NCBI GenBank assembly: GCA_035771175.1
Contig: CM069605.1
Span: 24,134,288-24,198,287 of the forward strand
Origin: Paratinospora sagittata
Lineage: Eukaryota; Streptophyta; Magnoliopsida; Ranunculales; Menispermaceae
Direction: 5' to 3'
Length of the DNA: 64,000 bases
Below are positions 48,106 to 58,561 of the stretch, in pieces. Below the pieces are notes generated by a model. That model saw nothing but the letters and a program-made list of their open reading frames with translations, had not been told where the DNA came from and did no database searches. Position 1 is the stretch's first letter, and each line of letters opens with the position of its first letter. The translations under genes were made by a program, and so were the position numbers.

Positions 48106-48244
48106 GAAATGATCAAATGATTCAGGTGCTATCGTCGTAATATGCATTGAGCTGAATCGATCCATTTCGGGAAAGAATTTTAACGTTATATTTGAAATAA
48201 CCTAGAACACCAAAATCATCAAGTCCATTGAGCCTTTGTTATTC

Positions 48245-48252
48245 CTATATAT
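48245..48252 (+). promoter_or_regulatory. TATA-like site of C1 3' LTR
   Basis: TATATATA in CCTATATATACG, about 20 bp before GCCTTAGAGCAG. The same layout is found in the partial LTR at the right edge (near 63546). It is absent from the C1 5' LTR because of the deletion. Confidence 0.65.
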
Positions 48253-49068
48253 ACGTGCTGCCTTAGAGCAGAAAAACTACTAATGAAATACGAAACTAAT
48301 ATTCATTCAAAACGTATTAACAATTTTCGTTTGTGCTAAACACTTTTTGAAAGTTAGTCTTCTTTTACTTGTGTTTGATCTTACGATCTTTTGAAAGAAA
48401 AACTTAAAGTCTTTTGGGTTGATAGATCTTCATCTTCATTATTTTGAAAACCCACTGAAGAAGACAAAAGCTCTTTGAACCTGCTTTCAACATAAACTTC
48501 ATCATACATATTTTTGCTGAATCTGTGATCACAGAAGGTTCAATCCAAAACTTTGTAAGTATCACTTTTATTATGAGTAAAGGGAATCATATCTCATCTT
48601 GCAGTCAGTTTGTGGTGACTGGTAAGTCACTAAGTTAGAGCAAGTGTTGCTCAAAGTTGTAAACGGTCTTCTTACACCCGTAAGTTGAGAATAGGTTCTC
48701 TCTCACTTGTAAGTAGAGAATAGGTCCTCTCACACCCGCAAGTTGAGAAATTGTCCTCTCACACCCGTAAGTGAAGAAATGGTAGTTCTCACACCTGTAA
48801 GTTGAGAAAGTGTACCGGTTTGATCTTCACTCGTAAGAAGGTCCATAGTGGATTTTGAGCAAATCTTAACTAAGGAGGTTAGGTAGTGGATGTAGGCGCG
48901 GCCGAACCACTACAAATCTTGCTTGCATTGTCTCATTTACATTTGTTGTATTTGATTGCTATACTTTATTTAATTTGTTTTCATTATTCCGCACAATTTT
49001 AAGAAAGGTTAAAATCTGCTAAGTGTCCAATTCACCCCTCTTTTGGACATATCTGGGTCAACAGTCTC

Positions 49069-49450
49069 TTGGCTAGGAGTCGAGTTAATGAGCCAACTGA
49101 ATGGGAAGAATTTTCTAAAATAGAGGTCGACACTCCTCCAGAAGACCTCAAAGACTTTATTCTTGATTTCTCCGATACACCGGTAGAGGAGACAGATCCT
49201 CCTACAGAAGAATTTTTTTTCTCCATCCAATACACATGAAACCAATACAAACACCTTCTAGCAACTTGTGGACCAAATGAGAGAGATGATGCTGGCAACC
49301 GAGGAGCGAATGATGAAAAACATGAGGGAACAGTTTGAAGAATACAATCACAACCTCAAAGAAAATAAAAAGGCTATCAACTCACTGTTCAAATGGCGCG
49401 ATGAATGTCATGCCACAGAACCAAGGATCACTCCTCCATTTTCCAGTTGA
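49069..49450 (+). pseudogene. G3 extra 5' ORF, second part
   Basis: Continuation of the frame cut by C1: after GTCTC it reads LARSRVNEPTEWEEF, is acidic and Pro/Thr-rich, and stops at about 49239 (TGA). A second frame (49268-49450) continues as a Met/Glu/Lys-rich helix-forming segment (MDQMREMMLATEERMMKNM) and ends in TAG. The two look like one original C-terminal region with a frameshift. A coiled coil is likely from the heptad-like hydrophobic pattern. Its function is unknown. Confidence 0.6.
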
Positions 49451-50539
49451 GGGAGAATTTGGACAGTCGTCACAACAGGCACAAGATTCGTTAGTAAATC
49501 TAAATCTTAACCTTGGAGACTCTCAGTTTCCTAACCCAGTGTTTGTCGGGCAAGTCATGGACTCCTATATACTCTCCCAGCACGGAACAGTCACTATCTC
49601 AATTCTCCTCTAAACATTTTGATTTCGTACCTCCTCAATAGTTTTCTCTCAATGAATCTGAAGTTTTAAATTTCGTATTTTAGTTGTTGAAGTAGTCTTG
49701 CAGTAGTTTAAGTTAGCTCTGTAGTAGGTTAAAGTATTTTGAAGAAATTTTAAGCATCCTTGCAGCAGCTTTGAATAGTTTGTAAAACTTTGTAAAAAAA
49801 AAAAACTTCATCTCGGATTCTCGGCTCATGATATGCTAAAAGTTGTGTGATGTTGTGTGCTAGACTATTTATGGTAGGCCCACTTGTCCGGTGGATTTCT
49901 TCACTATTAATGGGTTTGACGTGGTATGGGACACATCAAACTCACACAAATACTGATGAAAAACTCGAGATGAGGTAACCTACCGACCTGTTGTGTAGCA
50001 GTTCATTGCGAAAAGCTGACTTTCCATCAATATCATCAAGTTTACATGGAATGGAACATGAGAACTCGAAGGGTAATAGTGGTAGACGACTTTCCACAGG
50101 AATCTACAAAAAGACCGCACATAGATCCCCTTGATTAGACCACGTCCCTTATCACCAAATTCATGCAAAATGAGACGCATGAATTTGGAGGATAATAGGA
50201 ATCGTCAAGTCTTGGTGATAGGTGAGCATAGTATAAATAACAGTAAAGATTTGCGACATATAGATATAGGTGACAATACGAGGAAAAGGTCGTAGAAGTA
50301 TCTGTGGCATGTACTGATGTTCAAAAACATAGATATTTTGACAAATACACAAGAAATTTTCAAGGTGTTTTGAAAACTCAAATACTACCATAATAATCTT
50401 TGAAAAAAAAAACTAGAAATCACACTTTTGGTTTTGTTTTAGGCGCACCTAAAAGTATGATGCCATGGTGCTCTAAGGCTCCTCATCTTCCATATTACCT
50501 AGCCTAGAAAACTAGGAGGTTAACACTTATTAAACGTCA
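49451..50539 (+). other. G3 internal non-coding stretch
   Basis: Between the extra 5' ORF and S4. It contains repeated TTGCAGYAG/GTAGTTTAAG words (49690-49760), an A-run at 49795-49806 and AT-rich sequence. No conserved protein motif was found on either strand; frames under 80 codons on the minus strand look fortuitous. Confidence 0.6.
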
Positions 50540-50544
50540 CTCAA

Positions 50545-53259
50545 TGTAACGCCCGTGCCTTAGGATGACATCATTTGGGCCCGTAGAGTACCCGTATACG
50601 TAGGCGTATGCGAACTTGCTACTCGATGCGTGTTGGTTCAAGTAGTTTTGCATGTCTTCATGTTGTTTGAAGTGTGCGCAAAGTTTCGGAACCATCGGAA
50701 CTTATTCGGCGTCGAAACATGTCGAAAACGATGTTTCGGATAAGTGGAGCTCGCTCTATGGAGGAAGAATTTTTTTGTCACCAATTACATCGAGGACTTG
50801 ATTTCCTAGATCCGTCTTCAGATTGAGCTGAAATTATTTTAGCTTATTCTTCTCTGATAGCTCTTCATTATGAATGGCGAAAATCTTGATCAGAGTTGCC
50901 TACTGTGAAATATAAGACGCCAAACACTGTTTCTCGTATTTGCGAATTTTCTTGCGTAGTTGTTATCAAACGATTGGATCTCACAAGCCCATCGTTGGAT
51001 TGAGCTGAACCTTTACCAGAATTTTGGTAACGAAATAATAAAACGTTTTTAAGATTTTAATTTGGGGAGTAGTTTGCAAGAAATTGATTATTTAAGTGCG
51101 AGCATTGCAACAGGAAAATTGATTTTTGACAGTTTTTGGCAACTTTTAGTTGTGGGCCCAAGCTTTCCTATTTAAGCAACCAAAACGAAATTTTAGGCTC
51201 ATTTGCTTATTTTTCAGCCAGAAAAGAGAGAAAGGAGTTGGAGAAGAGAAAAGGAGAGAAAACCTAGGGTTGGTGGATTTTGCTCAAAATCCCTAAGGTT
51301 TGCATGTGTTTTCCTCATTGTTCTTCCTTTAATCTCTTTGGTTCATGCATACTAGTGTTGTTTTGATGCATGCATTGTATGAAACCCGGATTTGAAGGGG
51401 TGGTGGAAATCAAATGTTGTCCAAATGCTTTGTATGTTTGATATGTGTGTTTAGAGTGTGTTAGGAACCCTCTAAAAGCAAAAGCCCCAATTTCTAACAG
51501 GAAATTGGTAGGGTTTAGTACAAATGACCTAGTCTTGGTTCATTGACCTTGACTTTGACTTAAGCTTTGCATGCCATCTATGATGGACTGATGAGTATAT
51601 TTAGTTTGAGATTTCAATGGTGAAATCATATAGTGTAGTATAAATGGTCATTGCTTGGTTCATGGCCTTAGGCTTTTCTAAAAGCCATGCATGTCAACTA
51701 TGTTCTAGATGGCATTATGAATTTTCCATGTTGTTGGATCAGTAAATCAGTGGGCTAATTATGGTGGCCTAGTGTAAATTTAGCCTATGTCTTGGATTTG
51801 GGGAAATTTGCCATGATTTAGGAATTTGCCTAAATTTGGGAATTTTGACCCAAATGTTATCAATTGGTGAAATTGACTTAGGATTAGTTAAATTAACCCT
51901 ATTTATGATTGAATGACATGGATTATGATGGTTTGATCATGGGATCAACCTATTACATTCAATTTGGGTTAAGTATGGCTTAATTAGACGTTAAATGGTT
52001 AAATTGGGCAATATTGATTGACTCATTGGTTAACCATTCTAGAATTAGTAATTGACTATGGAATTGGGTTGAACATGGTTGTTTTGCATACTTTGGACTG
52101 ATTTTCAGTTTTTGTATAAACCATGTTTAATGTGGGGGTCTTGATTGATCGAAGTGACTCAAACAAGCCAAGTTGTAGCCGAAGTGCATTGGGGTGATTA
52201 GTAGGCATTCTAGTGCTTGTGATTGGATCTGGATTGGCTAAGCCAAGCCTAGCCAATCAAGAATGAGTGTTCTTTTAATTGTGGATTTCTATACATGTGG
52301 AATTGTGTTATATTAATGGATTTGAATTGATATATATGTATGGATGTCATATGCATGTTTTAATTGATTCATGAAATATATTTGAGCATAGTCAGTTTGG
52401 TAACAATTAGACTGATTTCCTGGTACATGGGCTTTGTGAAGACCCACCTGACGATCCCTAGTTGTGAACCTTGCAGAGGGTTTCAAGGATAGGTGCAGAC
52501 GGGTCCGCCCAGACCTAAAACATGGTGTGGGAAGGATTGTGACCCGGCGACATGCCCGATTCCTTGGAATTCCTAATAGGATATGGGTAAGAAGTAGATC
52601 GGGGCATGGGTTCGCGCACCTATACTCTTGTACTGATTCTTATCTTGGAGGTGATTAGGGTTGCATGAGCATGTTATAATTGATATGCATTGTCCTGTTA
52701 TGACATGATGTATTATATTGAGCATGTATGGAATGTCGTTTATAATCATGTTGTTTAAATGGTTTTAATGAACTTGCCATGTTTTATATAAATGCATGTA
52801 TATTGCCACTTATAGAAAACATTCACTGAGCTTGTTGTAGCTCATACCTCCTCCTTATCATTTCAGGTTCGGATAGGAAGGGGAAAGGAAAAGCTTAGCT
52901 GTGGAGCATTCCCTAAGATTTTTGTGATGTAAGTGTTAGTACATTTCTTGTATTTTGTTAAATATATATTGAATAACACCTGTGGTAAATACTTAGCATT
53001 TAGATGGGTTGTATTCAATGGTTAAGTAGGTATGCTTTTGAATTATATTTGATGAACTTTACGGACACTTGGAGGAAAAAAACAAAATAAAAAATTTTGG
53101 TTGTATTTATATTGTTGATTTAACTATGTTCATGTGTTTACGTATGTATTTTGGGATTATGGTGTATGCTAGAAGGCTGACGAGATGTCGGGTGTATCGA
53201 TGGAGGATACGCATGGGGTTCCGTGTCGGTCATGACGTCACTTGACGTGGGTCATGACA
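50545..53259 (+). mobile_element. S4, solo gypsy LTR in G3 (2715 bp)
   Basis: TGTAACGCCC...GGGTCATGACA with perfect CTCAA duplications (50540-50544 and 53260-53264). It has the LTR motif TTCACTGAGCTTGTTGTAGCTCA and TTTCAGGTT at about 52822-52868. No primer site, genes or second LTR are present. S1 is a scrambled member of the same family. Short frames, for example near 52464, carry no known motif. Confidence 0.92.
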
Positions 53260-53506
53260 CTCAAGAACCATGCATGAACACTGCATCACGAATCGATCCC
53301 CTCTTCTTCTTTAGAAATTACATTGCACTCTTCTTCTTTAGAAATTATATCGCAAATCTTGTGCTAACATCAAGCCAATCTGCAGACAATGCCGATTCAA
53401 ACAAGAAATTGGCACAACCTTAGCTCCTTCAGACAAGCGTCTATGTTTATGCAGCTACAAGAGGACACTGGCTCTTAACCTACTTCCCCTTATTTCAAAA
53501 CAAGCG

Positions 53507-54660
53507 ATGGACGACAACATTGATGTCCCGACAACCGAACAGATTGTTGTAGCTCCTTCCAATGGAGTAGTCGTATTGTTTAGCATGGAAATATTTTTTC
53601 AAGGCTTTATTGAATTCATGAAAGCTTTAATGAGAGGTTCAGTCCAGAGTGTTGTTGATCAACAAGCTGCGGTCCGCCAGCCACCATTGGAACCGGTTAA
53701 GCAGAAGATGAATCAGATGACCAGTCAAATTACGAAGTACAAACGACTACAGCCCATCACTTTTGATGGAAAGCCCGACTTTGACGAAGCCTATAAGTGG
53801 CTAGAAGAAACTCAAAAGGCGCTCGAGGAAATGAGAGCTTTTGGAGAAAGAAATATTCCCCTTGTTGTTCACTAGTTGATTGGAAACACTAACTCGTGGT
53901 GGAAAACGGTTAGGGAAGACCCTAAAGTAAATGTCGGCACCATGACATGGCAACAATTTGAAGCTGAATTCATCAATGAATATTTCCCAAATGTTGTCAA
54001 GAAAAAGAAGAGACAGGAGTTTGCAAAACTCTTTCAAGGAAGCATGAAAATCCTGGAATACGCAACCAAGTTCACGGAACTCTCAGTTTTCTCTTTCTCT
54101 ACCATCACCACCGAGAGGAACAAAGCCGAAAAAATTTTCAACGGATCGAGGCCCAACACCAGGCAAGACCTTGCCTTTCTAGACCTTCATAATTTTAGAA
54201 AACTGGTGAACATGGTTATAAATTATGACCAGGAAAAGTTTTAGCAGGAACAAAGGCGAAACCAGGGAAAACGAGTCATTGTGCCAGTACAACAGTCAGG
54301 TAGGAAGAGACCTTACCAACCAAGTCAAAATGCTCGTCCCGGCATGGGTAACCACCAAAACCCTCAGCTCCAGTTCGCTCCACCTGCTCCAGCTTAGCAA
54401 ATTCTCCAAAGGAACCCCCGTAATCGCCAAACTCAAATAGGCTAAAAAAAATGGAAATAATCAGTGATTTCCCCTACCTCCTCTGAATCAACAACCACAA
54501 GATCAAGATCGTATGTGCTTCAAGTGTGGCCAGATGGGCCACATTCAAAAAAATTGTCCTCTACTAGCCCATGGCAAACCCAAAGCCCCAGCTGCACCAA
54601 TTTAGCAAGCAGTCTCGATAGTTCCACCACCACCCAGACAACAACAAGACCTTAGGCAAC
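53507..54660 (+). pseudogene. G3 gag (capsid and CCHC knuckle), broken
   Basis: ATG at 53507. A Gln/Val-rich N-terminal region is followed by the capsid core: ITFDGKPDFDEAYKWL, SWWKTV, TWQQFEAEFINEYFP and KFTELSVF. Stops occur at 53873 and 54242, and the reading frame shifts near 54450. The CCHC knuckle CFKCGQMGHIQKNC is intact at 54516-54557 in the later frame, followed by a Pro/Gln-rich linker. The Gag is distinct from G1 (different motifs around the capsid core). The stretch 53265-53506 before it is a leader without a clear gene. Confidence 0.85.
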
Positions 54661-54692
54661 AAGGACACACCTACGCTTTTGTTGAACAATAG

Positions 54693-55349
54693 ATGCTTGA
54701 AAATAATGTGGTAGAAGGTACCTTTGTTTCCTTTAACATGTTGGTACATGTCTTATTAGATTCGGGTTCTTTTATTGCTACCCAAGTAGTCCAGAAATTA
54801 GGACTCCAACCAAAGGCTACTCCTGTTACAATCCAGGTATCCACACCAATAGGACCAGCTACTGAAATAAATCAAATATGTTCCAATTGTGAACTTAGAA
54901 TATTGGATCATCATCTGGTAGCGGACCTCCTAGTGATGGATTTCTCTAACATTGATATTATCTTGGGTATGGATTGGTTCACACCTTTACATGCTCAAAT
55001 AGATTGTCAAAAGAAGCAAGTTCGACTGACATTGCCTAATGGAGATAAGCTGAAAATTCAAGGGGTTTGTCGACACATTCATCATTCTACCGTGTCCCTT
55101 ATAAGATCTCAGATGCAAGCTCTTTCAATACTTGATCAGGATGAAGAAAATATAGTGTCCAGTCATCCTCCTAATCTAAAAGATATTCCGGTTGTTCGAG
55201 AATATCCAACGATATTCTTAGATGAACTTCCAAGACTCCCTCCTCCTCAGGAATTTGACTTCAAAACTAAGTTGATTCCTGATACTGAACATGTTTACAT
55301 TCCACATTACCTTATGCCTAATATAGAATTAGTAGAACTGGATAAATAG
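54693..55349 (+). pseudogene. G3 protease and start of RT
   Basis: Retropepsin with an intact active site, LLDSGSF (Asp codon at 54759), and the downstream IDIILGMDWF. After a linker with the DIPVVREYPTIFLDELPRLP stretch, RT begins and a TAG interrupts at 55347. The protein-coding potential of this 218-codon frame is the best in G3. Confidence 0.88.
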
Positions 55350-56060
55350 TTAAAGAAGTTAGAAAAGTTGTGGTTTATAAGAAAGAGCACGTCACCATGG
55401 GGTGCTCCAATTTTTTTTGTCAAGAGAAAGAACGGTTCACTTCAACTCTGCATCGACTATAGGAAACTGAACAAAGTCACTATTAAGAACATATACCCGT
55501 TACCTTGAATTGAAGATTTGTTCGATCAGTTAGGAAGAGCAAGATTCTTTTCAAAAATTGACCTTTGCTCGGGCTATCACCAACTCCCGGTTAAGGATGA
55601 AGACATCCCAAAAACAGCCTTCCAAACCAGATATGGTCATTACGAATTCACTGCAATGCCATTCGGCCTATCTAATGCACCTGCAGCATTCATTGATTTA
55701 ATGAACCACATTTTTAGACCATACCTAGATCATTTTATCGTTGTATTTGTTGACGACATACTGGTATACTTCCCCACAGAGGAACTCCATGTGACTCTCT
55801 TACGAACTGTGCTTAGCACGTTTCAGCAGCACTAGTTATATGCCAAACTAAGCAAGTGTGAGTTCTGAATGAATAAGGTTAAGTTCCTCGGTCATCTCGT
55901 GTCCCATGATGGCATCGAAGTAGATCCAGTCAAGGTCGAAGCTGTTCTTAGTTGGAAAAAACCTACTAAAGTCACAAAAATTAGGAGCTTCCTCGGATTA
56001 GCAGGATATTACAGACGGTTCATCAAAGATTTTTTCAAACTTTTTGAACCACTCACTTGA
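55350..56060 (+). pseudogene. G3 reverse transcriptase (several stops)
   Basis: Continues in the same frame past stops at 55347, about 55506, 55833 and 55866. Motifs: [11 protein letters not shown], the [10 protein letters not shown] stretch, [23 protein letters not shown] and active site VFVDDILVY. The tail contains [11 protein letters not shown]. All sequence landmarks of gypsy RT are present; it is disabled only by stops. Confidence 0.9.
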
Positions 56061-56520
56061 TTAACCCAGAAGGACACACGTTTTATCTGGAGTGAAGCCT
56101 ATGAATCAGTCATTCAAGAACTCAAAAAAAGGCTGACTTCAGCACCCGTCCTGACCACTCCAAAGGATGGGATTGGCTTCACACTATACATGGATGCGTC
56201 GCTTCAAGGACTTGGAGTTGTACTAATGAAAGAAGATTGTGTAGTGGCCTATACCTCCCGACAATTGAAAATTCATGAGGTCAATTATCCGACTCATGAC
56301 TTAGAACTCACGGCAGTGGTGTTTGCCTTAAAAATATGGCGACATTACTTGTACGGAGAACGATTGAAGTTTTTTTTTACCACAAAAGTCTTCAGTAGAT
56401 CTATACTCAGAAATACTTAAATCTTTGACAACGACGATGGCTCGAATTCATCAAATATTATGACTTTGAACTTAAATATCATTCGGGTAAAGCCAATGTC
56501 GTGGTTGATGCACTTAGCAG
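56061..56520 (+). pseudogene. G3 RNase H (frameshifted)
   Basis: Motifs [13 protein letters not shown] and [23 protein letters not shown] are in frame to 56420. A frameshift in a T-run (about 56370) then hides the TDHKSL-type segment, which is readable in another frame with two stops up to VVDALSRKS at 56501-56530. Confidence 0.85.
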
Positions 56521-57198
56521 AAAGTCATATGTCTCTGCCTGTACGGTGAACTTCGAAATGGGAAAATTGTCATACGAGCTTGAAAAGTATAATTTGCAGT
56601 TATGGAATGGTGGAAATATAGTTAGACTTGCCCAGTTCACTACCCACTCCGAACTTATTAGGAGAATATCCGTTGCACAAGCCAAAGATGATGAACTTAT
56701 GAAGATGAAGGAGCTCATTCTACAAAACAAAGCTCCACATCATTGGTCACTTACTTCCAATGATGTGGTGTTATATAAAGGGCGATTGTGTATAATTCGG
56801 GACGTAATGAATGAGTGCCACAAATATAAATTCTCCATGCATCCAGGAGGAGGCAAAATGTATAAGGACATGAAAAGGCAATTCTGGTTTAATGGAATGA
56901 AAAAGGCCATAGCAAAATTCATGGTCAAGTGCCTTACTTGTCAACAAGTAAAGACCAATCGCAAACTCCCATCTGCTCTGTTACAACTACTTCCCATAGG
57001 GGAATGGAAGTGGAGCAATATTTCCCTGGATTTTGTATCTGCACTGCCCAAAAACATCGAGGGTTAGGATACTGTCTGGGTGATTGTTGATAGGCTAACC
57101 AAAGCTGCACATTTTATACCAGTTAAATTTATTGATACTCCAGCCAGGCTCGCTGAAATCTATGAACGAGAGATCATCAAATTGCGTAAGACCATGTA
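56521..57198 (+). pseudogene. G3 integrase, N-terminal part; core deleted
   Basis: The 188-codon frame carries the HHCC zinc finger (HPGGGKMYKDMK...CLTCQQVK) and the first catalytic Asp in SLDFVSALP. A TAG at about 57065 precedes DTVWVIVDRLTKAAHF. The sequence leaves the family after EREIIKLRKTM at about 57198. The second Asp and the Glu, with roughly 390 bp of core, are missing. Integrase activity is impossible. Confidence 0.88.
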
Positions 57199-57239
57199 GA
57201 TCACCTTTATGTTGGGTAGACATGTCTGATCAACTATAG

Positions 57240-57767
57240 CTTGGTCTTGATCTCATACGAGAAACCACCAAGAAAATAAATCTCATTAAAGAACGACTCT
57301 GCACCGCCAAAAGTAGGCCAAAAGCTACGCGGATAAGCGACGTAAGCCTAAAAATCCAATCGTTTAAAAGTGTGAAAAGATTTGGAATCAAAGGAAAGTT
57401 GTCTGGAAGATTTATCGGGCCATTTCAAATTATTGATCGAGTTGGCAAATCTGCTTACCGTCTGTCTTTGCCACAATCCATGCCCAAAGTGCATAACGTT
57501 TTTCATGTATCTAAGCTCAGGAAATATAATCACGGTCCTTCACACATCATACCATCGCTTGAAGTTGAAATCGAAGAAGGAAATAAGTATAAAAAATATC
57601 CTGTGCAAATCTTGAACAAAAAGTCGCAAGACTTGAGAAACAAGAGCATTCCTTTAGTAAAAATCTTGTGGAACCATCACAAAATGGAAGAAGCAACGTG
57701 GGAATTGAAACAAGAGATAAAGCAAAAATACCCCATTTGTTTGTTTAACAACTGCATGTTTACATAA
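57240..57767 (+). pseudogene. G3 integrase C-terminus with chromodomain
   Basis: Resumes with the RETTKKINLIKERL and KSYADKRRKP stretches, then a frameshift and the frame 57372-57767: GRFIGPFQIIDRVGKSAYRL (GPF/Y module), VHNVFHVSKLRKY, and a chromodomain-like segment with LRNKSIPLVKILW and EEATWELKQE. This places G3 among the chromoviruses, most like Tekay/Del. In this group the chromodomain is thought to direct integration toward modified chromatin (established for the family, not shown here). Confidence 0.85.
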
Positions 57768-57815
57768 TAATAAAATAATTCTTGTTTCTTATTCTATGCT
57801 CTTGGGTCTCTTGTT

Positions 57816-58475
57816 TTGTCTTTGGCACAAGTGTCTGATGATTTAACAAATTACAGCTCAGACCCATCTGAACATAGCTATAATTCGAATCAAGATACAG
57901 ATATGGGTCTTGATGAAGATGATGAAATGAGCTCAATTCCTTCAGGCTTGAGTTCTTCAATTGACCATTACTCCCAGTCTACCTCTTCAATCGGACGTTA
58001 TCCATCATGTTTGGGAATATCTGACCCGGAATATGAAGATATTATAGGTATGCATCAAGAGGGTTTACGAGTCCGCCAAACCCCACGAAAATCAGTACGT
58101 CAACCATTGCCCTCTTTCCAAAACCCCAACATTGTGCCGACATGGAATCTGATTCTAGTTTTTCCCAGGCTTCCACAGGTTCCAGCACCGGATGAAGCTG
58201 GACCATCTAATTAGCAGACTCGAGAATCACCAGCTCAATCAGGTAGGAGCTTTAGGCCATCGTCCCAACGACCGGGTTTTCTTCCACGACTACCACGACG
58301 AATACCAACGCAACCATCTCTTCCTGAGCTATCAGATCAAGATAGAATAAAGTCTAACTCAGTCCATTCTCCTACCCTTCCTCATTCTGAAGATTCTACT
58401 GCTCAAAGTGTAGTACGCGAGCAGAAAGTAATACAAACCTACTTGATATCATTTGGCATTTCAGATGATGAGTAG
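57816..58475 (+). pseudogene. G3 extra 3' ORF, Ser/Pro-rich acidic protein, unknown function
   Basis: A frame of about 220 codons between pol and the polypurine tract, open from 57816 to 58473-58475 apart from a single TAG at 58212. It lies in a frame of its own and has no upstream ATG in frame before the methionine in DTDMGLDEDDEM. Composition is rich in Ser, Pro, Asp and Gln, with a basic RQTPRKSVRQPLP patch and an acidic end (SFGISDDE). No transmembrane segment is obvious, so it is not an evident envelope gene. I do not recognise a family. Its near-open state beside a heavily stopped pol is notable. Confidence 0.5.
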
Positions 58476-58540
58476 TAAGTATTTTACTCACATTCCAAAT
58501 TTTTTTGAAAATCCTACCTTATTTAAATTTCGAGGACGAA

Positions 58541-58561
58541 ATTCTTTTAAGGGGGGCAAGT
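58541..58561 (+). other. G3 polypurine tract
   Basis: TTTTAAGGGGGGCAAG precedes the 3' LTR start. The TTTCGAGGACGAAATTC sequence just upstream is shared with G2. Confidence 0.8.

Larger units (their letters stand above)
33993..49063 (+). mobile_element. C1, Ty1/copia element nested in G3 (15.1 kb with insertions)
   Basis: LTRs 33993-34951 and 43739-49063, gag-pol in copia order (protease, integrase, RT, RNase H), polypurine tract and a perfect GTCTC TSD at 33988-33992 and 49064-49068. Without S1, S2 and S3 it is about 8.4 kb. The Gag style and the LTR end (CAATTCACCCCCTCTTGG) suggest the SIRE/Maximus group, tentatively. The pol frame is nearly continuous, so C1 is younger than G1-G3. The 5' LTR first bases are TATTGAAC instead of TGTTGAAC. 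Confidence 0.93.
43739..49063 (+). mobile_element. C1 3' LTR (5325 bp including S3)
   Basis: Starts TGTTGAACAAATTATCC and ends GGGTCAACA before the TSD GTCTC. Without S3 and its TSD it is about 2612 bp. It holds a 624-bp tandem duplication rich in GGACGCT and GCGCCCTC words, a TATA-like site (48245-48252) and the ACCCGTAAGTTGAGAA repeats (48660-48830) near its end. Confidence 0.92.

Noticed and set aside
57816..58475. G3 3' ORF as an envelope gene
   Set aside because: The position fits, but there is no signal peptide, no hydrophobic segment and no cleavage motif; only composition is notable.
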